A DNA stretch of 64,000 bases from Ricinus communis (lineage: Eukaryota > Streptophyta > Magnoliopsida > Malpighiales > Euphorbiaceae): positions 4,188,501-4,252,500 of the forward strand of contig NC_063263.1 of assembly GCF_019578655.1 (NCBI RefSeq). The letters are read 5' to 3'. Positions 41,942 to 52,569 of this stretch are shown one piece after another. The first letter of the stretch is position 1. Each line of letters opens with the position of its first letter. A model generated the notes under the pieces. It was not told the origin of the DNA, searched no databases, and saw nothing but the letters and a program-made list of their open reading frames with translations. The translations under genes and the position numbers were made by a program.

Positions 41942-41974
41942 ATAAGTTTTTATTTTTAAAAAAGAAAATTATAA

Positions 41975-42720
41975 ATTTGGTGTTTTCACTTTTTCGGTTT
42001 TTCTATTTTAGTGTCTCAATTATTTTCTTATTCAATTAAGTATTTAAACCTGCTAAAAATGTGTCTCTAGCTGATTTTATAGGTTAAAGTGCTTATTTGA
42101 TTTATTTTAAATAATAAATTAACTTAAATACCCTTCTTTAAAATAATTTCATATTTTTTATTTTTTTTATTTTTATCCATTTTTAATACTACTTTTTTAA
42201 TATTTTATTTGTTTCTCAAAATATTAAAAGAAAAAAGTAAAATTATTTTATTTCTCATATTGAAAAAATTTAAATGTCATTTACTTATTCTTTTATTTTT
42301 GTGCAATCACCTTAAAAAATAAAAATAAAATATATCTTCACCTCAAAACAATAAGAGGAGAAAGAGAAAGGTATTAAGTGTTCTAAAAAGATAATTTTTA
42401 AAAATCAAAAGATGATAAGTAAATTTTTTTTTTAAAAAAAATGAATAAAAATTAAAAAAAAATTAATTTGTGTTAAAATAAAATTTGATAGAAAATAAAA
42501 AAAATTAAAAAAATAATAAAAAAAATTTATAAGGATGAATAAGAATATTTAGATCATTTCATGTATAAAATATATTAAATTATTACTTTAACTTGTAACA
42601 CCTGTAAGAAATACTATAATATATATAAATTAGTAGGTTCAGATGCTTAATTAAAAAAAAATAATTTAAACACTAAAATAATAAAAATAAAAAAGCTAAG
42701 ACCCTTTTCAGAAGAATTTA
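41975..42720 (+). mobile_element. MITE-like element, family X copy 2
   Basis: Terminal inverted repeats are visible: the left end has TATTTTAGTGTCTCAATTA and AATTAAGTATTTAAACCT, and the right end read on the minus strand has TATTTTAGTGTTTAAATTA and AATTAAGCATCTGAACCT. The interior matches 34070-34690. Non-coding, about 745 bp. Confidence 0.65.
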
Positions 42721-43089
42721 ATTTTAATATCTCAAAAAAAGTAAATATACTTTAAATCATTTCAATTTTTTTAAAAAATTTGAACATGTTAAACTATTTA
42801 ATTTTGGATTAATATTATTAATTATTATATAATTTAATTTAAATTATGAAATAAAACTATTTTTTATTTGAATCTTAAAAATTATAAACAAATTAGTAAG
42901 TTTATCAGTATTTAAATTGTTATGTAACTGTACTAAGGTTAAAAGACCTACTAAAAAATATATTAATAAAAAAGAATTAAAAACAATGAGATTAAATAAA
43001 AAATTAATTCTTATAATCGTCGGTGCAAATTGAAAATGCATTGTAACAATATAAATGAATGACCTGCAATGGCACCCTCTTGTCGTGAT

Positions 43090-43200
43090 ACTAATAGGCC
43101 ATCGTCATTGGAATTTAACGCGATCGGCGGTCGTGGAATGTGGTCGTCGAAGCAGGGGCAAGAATCTTACTCTTATATGACTTTATTCCTTTTGTTCTAT
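43090..43200 (+). repeat. Short dispersed repeat, copy 2
   Basis: Matches 32985-33085 in the same orientation (CGTCATTGGAATTTAACG and following, then AATCTTACTCTTATATGAC). Locally GC-richer than its surroundings. Confidence 0.45.
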
Positions 43201-43849
43201 GAATAAATTTGATGCCCATTAGTAGGGATATAAATGATATATTCTAATACTTTATTTTCTTAGTTTTGATTTTATATATATATTCTTGATTAAAAATTTA
43301 AATTTTAATATTTTTTTTCATTAAAACAAATTTTAACTCTCTTTATTAAAGGAAGTTTTGAATCTCTTTCTTTATTGAAGTTTATATCTTGAAATTAATT
43401 TTTTCTAGATTGAGTTGAATAATCTTAATAAATATTTTGGAAACACGAGAAAGAGTAAGTTTGATTCTATTTTTTCATTGGATATTAATACAATTTTATG
43501 TTAATTTTGAATAAAAATATAATATTTTTAGATGACAAATATTTTTATCGCATACCAATGTTGATTGTATAATGATATGAAATTAGCTTTTATTATATGA
43601 CATCTTCAATAAATATCCAATTGATATATAAATGTACAAAAAATTAAAGGCTTAATATATAATAGTAGTTCAATAGCAATTTAATTTGATTTTATAATCA
43701 ACATGTACTTAATTTTTAATGATTATATTATATATGACTATTAAAATATTATACATGATTTTTAATTTTATATTTACATTTATTAATTTAAGTACAATGT
43801 GAAAACTGTTGTGAATTAAATATAAATTATAAACCATCATATATGACAA

Positions 43850-44480
43850 GATAGTTCAATTGATTAAAATAAGAATTAAATTGATAGTTAAATTCATGAA
43901 AGTTAGAAAATTTAATTTGATTTAAAAAAAAATAAAAGAATGATTCATTTGATCAAAGTAAGAATAAATTTGATAGTTCAATTGAATAAAATAAAATTTT
44001 GATTGAATCAAATAAAATTATAGAAGTATAGTTCAATTAATCAAAAATAGAAAAATTCTGTTTGATTCGAAAAATATTACAAATGGATAGTTCAATAGAT
44101 CAAAGTAAGAGCTAATTTAATTGTTCAATTAAACAAAGGAAGAATGTCCAGTTTGATGAAATTTTTTACAAAAAGATAGTTTAATTGATCAAAATAAGAG
44201 TTAAGATATTTCATTTAATCAAAATTAAGAACATTTATATGCTTTGAAAATAAAAATTCATAAAATGATAATTTAATTGATCAAATATAAGGATATACTA
44301 TTTGATTTAAAAAATGAAAAACGATAGTTCAATTGATCAAAATAAGATTTAATTGATAATTTATTTAATAAAAATTAAAAAACATTCCATTTGATTTGAA
44401 AAGAATTGCAAAAAGATATTGTCATTGTTCAATTTGATTTGAAAAAAATTTTGCAAAAAGATAATATATTAACTTATCCA
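43850..44480. repeat. Degenerate tandem array, about 90-bp unit
   Basis: Variants of GATAGTTCAATTGATCAAAA recur at about 43850, 43942, 44030, 44087, 44176, 44268 and 44323, each followed by TAAGA and then a TTTGATT-AAAA-ATTACAAAAA stretch. Spacings cluster near 90 with some shortened to about 56. The array is diverged and AT-rich; it may be an old satellite-like repeat. Confidence 0.7.
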
Positions 44481-44813
44481 GGTTAAACAATTTGAATGGT
44501 TGAATATTATTTTATGTTTTATAATATAGTTTATTAAATATAAATTATAATAATTGAGTACCTAATTGATATAATATTATAAAATCTGTTGATTAAAAGA
44601 AAATGACAAAAACTTAAATTCAAAATATAAAACTTTTAGCATCAAATTTAAATTGTTATTTGCATTGTTTATCCCAAAGGAGATATATATGCTTGCTTAA
44701 TTTTTCTTAGTCAGTCTCGTGTTTGGAAAGGTCAGTTGCTAGATAATTTGAAAGAAATGAAATCATGGCAAAAGTTATGATATTGCTAGAATTTAATTTT
44801 AGAAAACTTGATA

Positions 44814-45121
44814 AAATTATCTTGTGGTTTAATATATTTTGACTTTAGGGTATGTGATTTGCTTATTTTTTTTTTCTTTCACTTTAGTATTTTATGAAAA
44901 TGACTATTAGTAAATAATGGTCAAATTACATACAACGTTAACAAATGCTGACGTGGCAATTAGAAGAATAGTGACTACTGCATGCCACGTCAAAATCTTT
45001 TAACGGTATTATGCAATTTAACCGGTATTTACTAACGGTTATATTCACAAAATACTAAAATGAAGAAAAAAAGAAGTTACGAACCTTAAACTGAAAATAC
45101 GTTAAACCATAAGATAGTTTA
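44814..45121. mobile_element. Foldback MITE with arms of about 140 bp
   Basis: The left arm (about 44814-44965) contains CTTGTGGTTTAATATATTTT, CACTTTAGTATTTTATGAA, ACTATTAGTAAATAATGGT and TGACGTGGCA. The right arm (about 44985-45121), read on the minus strand, contains CTTATGGTTTAACGTATTTT, CATTTTAGTATTTTGTGAA, ACCGTTAGTAAATACCGGT and TGACGTGGCA. Only about 20 bp separate them, so the whole element folds into one hairpin. Non-coding. Possible 8-9 bp imperfect target duplication GAAAACTT/GAAAATTC. Confidence 0.8.
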
Positions 45122-45252
45122 ACGAAAATTCTTCCTTTAATTTATTCCAAACAAGGATAGTTAGAATTTAATATATGCATAATTTAAATCCTTTCATATT
45201 AGATCTTGGTTAGTTGGCACATATTAAGGATTTTGCTAGCTTTTTTTATTAG

Positions 45253-45937
45253 AATAAAGTTTAATTTGGCTCTCAAATTTTGTTAGGTTTCATTTGTTTT
45301 GCTTTTTAATTTTTACAGTCATTTTAACCTTTAAACTTTTTGAATAGGTTCAATGTAACTCTTTTTTAGGAGAGTGAAATGTACATACTATAAAGTCTAA
45401 TTTGACCACTCAACTTTTTATGTGGCTCAATTTGATCCTAAAAAAATAATTTGAATTATAATTGATTTAATTATATAATTAAATTTATATATTAAATTTT
45501 CTTCATATATTTTAAATTTTTTGAATTAGTTGGTAGAAGTCATATGAAGGTTGATAAAATGCTGATAGTGATGGTGTTGGATTATAACCTTTTTTTTTGT
45601 ACTAATAATATTAATAATTCTTTATTGATTTGTGGAAAAGTAACGGCGGCGATGGTGAGTTGGTTTTCATGTTTTATTGATTTATGGTAATTTTAAAAAA
45701 TAAAGTTCAATTTAGTCCTTCAACTTATTGTTCGAGTTCAATTTGGCCTTCAAACTTTGCACTCAGGCTTAATTTGGTAGTTTTTCACACTCTTGTTATA
45801 ATGTGTGCAACAGACTCACTTAGAAAATGAATAAATTGAACCAATTCAAAAATTTCAAGAGCTAAATTGACCGTAAAAGTTAAAAGTATCAAATTGAATT
45901 TGACTACAAAATTTAAAGGCTAAATTAAACCTTATTC
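45253..45937. mobile_element. TIR element (MITE-like), about 690 bp
   Basis: The left end AATAAAGTTTAATTTGGCTC is mirrored on the minus strand at the right end by AATAAGGTTTAATTTAGCCT, and the similarity continues inward for about 100 bp (TTAACTTT/TTTTAATTTTTACAGTCA and a TTTTTGAATNGGTTCAAT segment). The inside holds further TTCAATTTAGTCCTTCAACTT-type strings. No transposase frame. Confidence 0.65.
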
Positions 45938-46688
45938 CTTTTTATTTGAAAGATATGGATAAGTACTAAATTGTATATGAAAAAAAGACTTTTTGGTGAC
46001 TAATTTAATAAGTGCATGTAAAGTGGGATTATTCAATATACTCTATCTAATAGTGGATAGTTGCCTTTAGAAGGTGTGCAATATTGCGACCCATTCTGTG
46101 GGCCCGCGACTGGCACTTAGGGAATGGGTAGGCTTAAGGCCACCAAATTTCGTAGTAAGCTTTACAGACCAATAATTGAAATAAACAGTTAACAAAATAT
46201 AATTAATCATGACTGACATTTCATAAATAATCCTATCAGGTCTTTATAACATCACACGTCCAACATGGACCAGAATAATCACAACAATTTAAAAGTTCTC
46301 TACTACGGATAATCTAGAGTAAATAACAACAAAAGTAGGGTAGTATAGGTGATTTACAAAAAAAGTCCGAAGGAGAAGAAGTTGGACTGTCAAAATGCAG
46401 GACGGCGAGGAACTCTAACTGTCACTTGAAAAATAAAACTGAGACTGTCAGTCTCAGGAGTGAGTTAAAATCAAATAATCTTGTGACTATTGCAGTCTTC
46501 ACAGAAAATAATAATTGTTACAATCAGTATAACAAACCATGTACATCAAATACGAATCATATTATAATCATACCATAATTTTAAAAATAAAATACATGTT
46601 TACATTTGCAGGACGAGTGGCTCAGTAGAACCCTAACTCCAATTACTAGTAGTCTTTCGACTCTCTTAATCCAACAAGTCTGGCGTCG

Positions 46689-46835
46689 AGAGAGCAAAGC
46701 TCGACCAGGGTCCTTACCTCCAGCCTAAACACTTGATTTCCAACCAAGCCGGCGCCCAGAGAGCATCGCTCGACCATGGACCTTACCTCCGGCAATCAGC
46801 TCTACTCAGCCTAGAGAGCAATGCTCGACCAGGGC
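46689..46835 (+). repeat. GCTCGACC unit array in copy A (3 units)
   Basis: Three copies of AGAGAGCAATGCTCGACCAG-like sequence at 46689, 46758 and 46813 (spacings 69 and 55). Each has the small inverted repeat GAGC-nnn-GCTC. Copy B holds six. Confidence 0.85.
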
Positions 46836-48139
46836 AAAAATCTATAATAACCTTGTTACTCGTCTTTAATCATTACCAGTACACACACAGTCCTGATGTA
46901 ACCCATCAAGTGACATGTTCTACTAAAGCCTCATCCCTAAATCACAATCAACAGATAATAATAATAATCACAGTCTAACAAAATCATTCAACATATATCG
47001 AAATAAAGATTTAAAATTTTAGGGAAACAACATGCAATTTGTATGGAAAAATAATAATAACGATTGTATTAATATAACATTAACTATCAAAATAACGATA
47101 TAATATTACTAATAATAATATTAAAATTATTCTCAGTAAATAATAATTAAATAAAATTATTTATATCGCGATACTAATAATCATATTAAACATGAATTTT
47201 AAAGTAGCATATCAAATTAGGCTTGGCAATAGTGTAGAGATTATGTGACTTTAACTCACACTTCTAATGCGTTCCGCAGTCCGCTCATACGCTTCGGGTG
47301 GAGCTAGCAGGAAGGCTGGATTATCTAGTCACGAAAAATATTCAATTAATAGACATTCTTAAATTTCTCCTAGACCTAGGCTCCTAGAGTAGACTGCCTA
47401 AAATTAAATTAGACTCGAGAAATCTGTCGAAAATTCGGTAGAACTTGCCTTAAATTACGGACATATACCTCTCGTAAAACGGGTCTAGAACCTGCCAAAA
47501 ACACATCAAATACGGTGGAATTAAATAACAGGAGCCGGGCCACAAGAACTGCATTAATATTTTCCCGACTCCGCAACACCACAACACAAATAATTAACTT
47601 CAATTTATTTTTAAACTAGCCATCACAAGCAATTAATAGTCACAATAATTTTCTAACATTACAACATAATTTTCAAAGTCTAAATAAAATTATACCGACT
47701 CGAAATTGAAATATTACGCATGTCCAGAAAACACCAGGGTCCAGAAGCCAGTCCTGCCAACGGTGTCGGAATTCGAATATGGAAGCGCCTACGTGAAGTT
47801 CGAGTTGCGGGGAGTCCGAGGCCGGAAATGTGCTGCCCCGATGACACTTCCCAAGGCTGCCGACAAGGATTTTCCGGTGGAGGAGGGTTGATTCCGGGGT
47901 TTTCGAGGGTGAGGAGCTCGTTTCTGGTGTCAGATCACTGAAAACACACTGGCAAGAGGGCGAATAAAACAGCCCCGTGCTGACGTGGAAAGGAGGAAGG
48001 GAAGGAGCTGGGGCTGGGAAGGGAGGAGGGCCGCATGGAAGGGTGGCAGAAGGAGAAGAAAATGGGGGAGGAAGAGAGGAAGAGGGAGGAAGGAAAAGAT
48101 GAGGGAGGAGGGGGAAAGAAAAAGAGGAAGGAAAAAATA

Positions 48140-48181
48140 TTTATTTATTATTATTATTATTATTATTTATATATATATAAA

Positions 48182-48250
<69 letters not shown>
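48140..48250. repeat. (TTA)n microsatellite
   Basis: TTA/ATT trinucleotide runs with one short TATATA interruption, about 110 bases, located just before the end of repeat copy A. Confidence 0.95.
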
Positions 48251-48289
48251 AAACTAAAATACTGGATATTACATGCAATTTTCTAGATT

Positions 48290-50213
48290 TTTTATGCTAC
48301 ACATGACATATTAATGAAATAAATAAATAAATAATTCTATTTTCCTCCCCATACTTAAATTTGACATTATCCTCAATATCATTAGCATATATGAAAATAA
48401 AGAACGAGAAATGAGAAAAAAGACATAACACTCTCCTGGAATTTTGCAATGCATAGTAAATTATGAATTTGAATTCCAATCTCCGTTAATCTAACCTTAG
48501 AAGTACACTTGAATACACATCATTGATAATTATAACAGAAAAAAAAGAAAGAAATAATTAAAAATAATAAACTATCCTAAATAAACTAAAAATATTAAAT
48601 CCTAAGATACTTAAAAATTAGGTCCTAAAAATAAATCAATATAAATCCTAAAATAAAATCTAAAATAAAGTCCTAAATCAATAACATGACTATGTATGTG
48701 AAGGAGATGGATATGTATCTAATTTTTAAAGAGATTGTTTTAACTTAAAAATAATTTTATTTTTCCTTATAATTAATTCCTAATTTTTATTGGATTTAAT
48801 TATTTAAATTTTGCCCAAATTAGCCAAAAACTCAAAATTTTCGCACTTTCAGCGCCAAGCAGGCTACCTCCCTCGCCAACCTGTTGACGCATCTGCCTAC
48901 ATCGCGACCGTTTGAGCGTGCGCTACCACTAATGCTCTGTGCCCCTGCTGACTGCTAGTGCTCCAACGCCTATGCTCCTTGTGGGCCAGTCTGCGTATAA
49001 TCTTTCATAGTTATTTATTTTTCAGCTCCTATTTCTCTTGGTGGGTTGATGAATAACCATTGTTTTTTTAGCTAGGCATACAAAACACATAAAAAATTCA
49101 AATCTAAAAACTTAAAAACAATATCCAAAACAAAAGACAAACAAATAAAAAAAATACAAAATACAAAACATAAAATAAAATTTTAACAATCAATCAATAT
49201 AGTAAAATTTGAACATAGTTCTCCAGCAATGGTGCCAAAGACTTAATGTTTATAAGTTAGTACTCATAAGTACACAAACCGTTCTTATAGTAAAGTAATG
49301 AAATCATCTCGAGATCGATTTCTCAATAAACTATGAGGCTACTTATTATAAAGACTAATTATCAACACAAAATAATAAAAGTAGATCTAAACACTCTAAA
49401 TCAATATTTTGAGAAAGTATGATGATAAAAAAAGAAATTAAAATAAATTAGTAAAGTAAATATGCAAATGAGATAATTTAAGAAAACTATATGGTAAAAA
49501 CACTATCTAGCCTAGCCAATCCTCTTATCTTAACACTAAATACAGATTTAATGAATGAGATGACGATGTTCATTTTTCTTTAATGATGCAACTAAATTTT
49601 TTCTACCATCATAGATTAAAGTAAATATGACGTTTTTAATACATTCAACTTAAATATTTTTATAATAATAATTATTATTATTATTATTATAAAATTAATA
49701 AAACTATTATGATTAATCAATAATAATAATTGAAACTAATAGAGATATGAATGTAAAGAAATTATTTATTAAATAAAAAAAAGGTTCATATAAAGCAAAT
49801 AGACTAAACTAAATACTTAAATAAAATAAGCATAACATATTTAATCCAATGATTATGGTAATTAAATAGTAAGATATAAAAACAAAACAGAAAATAAAAG
49901 CTCCCTTCAAATCCAGAATTCTTCAAGATATGAAGATGATTGGTCCTTACTCTCTACTTCTTAAAAAGCTCCTTAGATCTTGAAAGAATAACAAAACTAA
50001 AACTAAGTGTTTAATAAAGAACAATAGAGAGAATTGCAAAAACAAGAAAGGTGGATAGATGCAGATGATAGATGTAATAGAAAGCATATAGGAGAGACAT
50101 CTCCTCCTCCTTTTTAGATCTATATTTGCAGAAATATATATAAAATAGAGTGCTCCACCAAGATAAGTCTTCTTAAAGATAAGTGTATCCAAAATAAATC
50201 TATCTAATAGATA
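48290..50213 (-). mobile_element. Ty3-type (Tat/Athila-like) LTR element remnant
   Basis: On the minus strand, TTTGGCACCATTGCTGGAGA (49239-49220) is a close variant of TTTGGCGCCGTTGCCGGGGA, the conserved string found just after the LTR in plant Tat/Athila retrotransposons. The flanking sequence to about 50213 would then be the LTR in minus orientation. CTCCCCATACTTAAATTTGAC near 48344 on the plus strand resembles another sequence often seen in these elements. All coding parts are lost. It is wedged between repeat copies A and B. Confidence 0.5.
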
Positions 50214-50639
50214 ATGTCACGACCCCATCTGTGGGCCCGTGACCGGCACTAGGGAATAGGTAGGCGTAAGGCCACCGAATCCTGTAGTAAGCCTAACACT
50301 CACAACTCAAACAAATCTCATCTCAAATTAATATTATTAAAGCCACAAATTATCTTAATAGTTATATTTTACATAATTACTTCGGTCTGCCATAAAAATT
50401 AGGCGAGACCCGGAACTAGAAAAAATTTACCACTGATATCCCTACTATTACTGCTGCGGAGGATCTAAGAATTTTTATTTTTTTTACAATTTGACATACC
50501 AATACAAACACCACCCGATGATGAAGGAGTCGGGTTACTGAATAAGAGTCGCAGGAAGGCTAACAGTCACGAATATGAAAAACAGTAAATGGAGATTATC
50601 AGTCTCGAGAGCGAGTTAAAATCAAATAATCTAGAGACT

Positions 50640-50813
50640 ATTGCTTTCTTCACAGAAAATATTAATCATTCGAATCAATATATCAACCATGCACGTAAAT
50701 ACAACCCATATTATAATCAATACCCTATTGCTTTCTTCACAGAGAATATTAATCATTTGAATCAATATATCAACCATGCACGTAAATACAACCCATATTA
50801 TAATCAATACCCT
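50640..50813 (+). repeat. 87-bp tandem duplication
   Basis: Two nearly identical 87-bp units start with ATTGCTTTCTTCACAG at 50640 and 50727. Because 87 is divisible by three, the duplication keeps a frame open (50589-50822) that would encode a 29-residue repeat twice. It is specific to copy B. Confidence 0.9.
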
Positions 50814-50938
50814 AATAAATAAATAAATGAATAAATAAAAATATATTTTTATTTTTATGGGACGAGTGGCTCAGTAGAACCCTAACCCCAAATTCTAGTA
50901 GCCATTTTGGCTCTCTTAATCCAATAAGACTGGCGCCT

Positions 50939-51290
50939 AGAGAGCAATGCTCGACCAGGGACCTTACCTCCAGTTTGGTCACTTAAGTATCCAAATATGT
51001 CGGCGCCCAGAGAGCAATGCTCGACCAGGGACCTTCACTTCGGCATCTCATTCCAATAGGACTGGCGCCCAGAGAACGAAACTCGACCAGGGTCCTTAAC
51101 TCCAGTCCGGGCACTTAATATTCAAATAAGCCGACGCCTAGAGAGCGAAGCTCGACCAGGGTCCTTTACTCCGACATCTCACTCAAATCAGCCCAGAGAG
51201 CCATGCTCGACCAGGGCAAAACTCATAATAATCTTATTACCGCAATTTACTCAAATCAGCCCAGAGAGCCATGCTCGACCAGGGCGAACT
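50939..51290 (+). repeat. GCTCGACC unit array in copy B (6 units)
   Basis: AGAGAGCAATGCTCGACCAG-like units at 50939, 51009, 51071, 51140, 51195 and 51264, spacings 70, 62, 69, 55 and 69. The interval pattern suggests an alternating pair of units that was amplified relative to copy A. Confidence 0.85.
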
Positions 51291-52199
51291 CATAAAGATC
51301 TTATTACCCGTCCATGATCATTACCGGTGCGCACGCGGTCCTGATGTAACCCATCAGGCGGCATGTTCTACAAGCCACATTTCTCAAATCGCAATCACCA
51401 CATTTAATAAATATTATTGTCTAAAGAAGTCATTCAACCATATCCAAATAACGATTAACAATTTAGAGTAAGACATCATGCAACTCATGTGGAAAACTGA
51501 TAATATTTGGTATTATTATAACATTACTATAATAATACTTATATTATCTTCAATAATTAATAATCTAGTGAAATTATTTACGTTGCGATACTAATAACCA
51601 CATTAAGCATAAACTTCCAAAATAGCATATTAAATTCAGACTTAACAATAGTGCAACGATTAAGTGACTTTAACTCACAGAATTGGGCGACCTCCTAGCT
51701 CTGCTCCGGTGCCTCGGTTGGAGCGAGCCGAACAAACGGACAATCTAGTCACGGAAAACAATTTATCAAAACGCTGAAACAATCGATCATTAATCCTAGG
51801 TCTAGATTCCTAGGACTGACTGTCTAAGAATCTCGACTCGGGAGAATTATACCGAAAATCTGCCAGAACCTCCCCTATAACACATACATTACCCCCCGTA
51901 AAAACGGGTCCAGGACCTGCCAGAAAAATATCAAATTATTTTATAAATAATTAATAGAAATTTAAATTTAAATAAATTACAGCTGAAATAAAAATTAAGA
52001 ATGAATACTTTATTTGAGGAAAAATTTAAAAAAGAAAACGCAGAAAGAATAGGAAGTGAAAGGAGTGTTGCGCAGTGACAGACAGGTGCAACAAAGCAAA
52101 GAATCGCACGAGGGACGAATTACCCGCCTAAATCAAAAACTCCAGTTTTAAAGTTCTGTTTCCCAGTAAACAGTTGTACGGTACACAACCCATACAACA

Positions 52200-52569
52200 A
52201 AAATAATTTGTTTCCCTTTCTCTCTCTGTCTTCCCCAAGAATAGCAATCTAAACACAATGAATGTGAATAGCTCAACAGGCAATGCACACAGCACATATT
52301 CTCCGATCTTTCCTCTAAGACCCCATATTTACCGTCCTCTTCTCCTATATGATTCTTTACACATCAAAACTTCCCTCTTCAGCTGCTGGGTAACTCCTCC
52401 TTCATTGTTTAAAGGAACACAGGAGAGAGAGCCCATTTTTTGGCTCAAGAGCGCGCATCTTTCACTCTCGTCTTTCTAATTTTCTTTTTTCTTCTCTTGT
52501 TCTTCTTCTTCTTCTTTATACATACATACATGCTTCACATCCATTTGTGATAAGATTCTTGCAGAAACC
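52200..52569 (+). promoter_or_regulatory. Probable promoter/5' leader of the beta-galactosidase gene
   Basis: Pyrimidine-rich sequence with a CTTCTTCTTCTTC run (about 52494-52516) directly precedes the ATG at 52570, typical of plant 5' leaders. A 73-codon frame at 52258-52479 is not supported as a gene. Confidence 0.4.

Larger units (their letters stand above)
46086..48273 (+). mobile_element. LTR-type repeat, copy A
   Basis: Begins near CGACCCATTCTGTGGGCCCG and ends in GGATATTACA. Its sister at 50215 starts TGTCACGACCCC, so the element type runs TGTCACGACCC...TTACA, consistent with a long terminal repeat or a large non-coding derivative. It includes three AGAGAGC..GCTCGACCAGGG units (46689, 46758, 46813), a purine-rich GGAAG block (about 47985-48130) and a (TTA)n run (about 48140-48250). 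The right 700 bp, with a GC-rich stretch around 47740-47940, is absent from copy B. No polymerase frame lies between copies A and B. Poly-Tyr frames here are shadows of (TTA)n. Confidence 0.65.
50215..51950 (+). mobile_element. LTR-type repeat, copy B
   Basis: Starts TGTCACGACCCCATCTGTGG. It matches copy A through GGCACTAGGGAATAGGTAGG, GGGACGAGTGGCTCAGTAGA, the GCTCGACC units, TCCTGATGTAACCCATCAGG, an AATCTAGTCACGGAAAA segment and ACGGGTCCAGGACCTGCCAG. The match ends near 51940, where unrelated AT-rich sequence begins, so the right part is missing. Same orientation as copy A. Confidence 0.65.

Noticed and set aside
47985..48257. Frames of 71-90 codons with poly-Tyr/poly-Ile tails
   Set aside because: They are translations of the purine-rich block and the (TTA)n microsatellite; no protein features.
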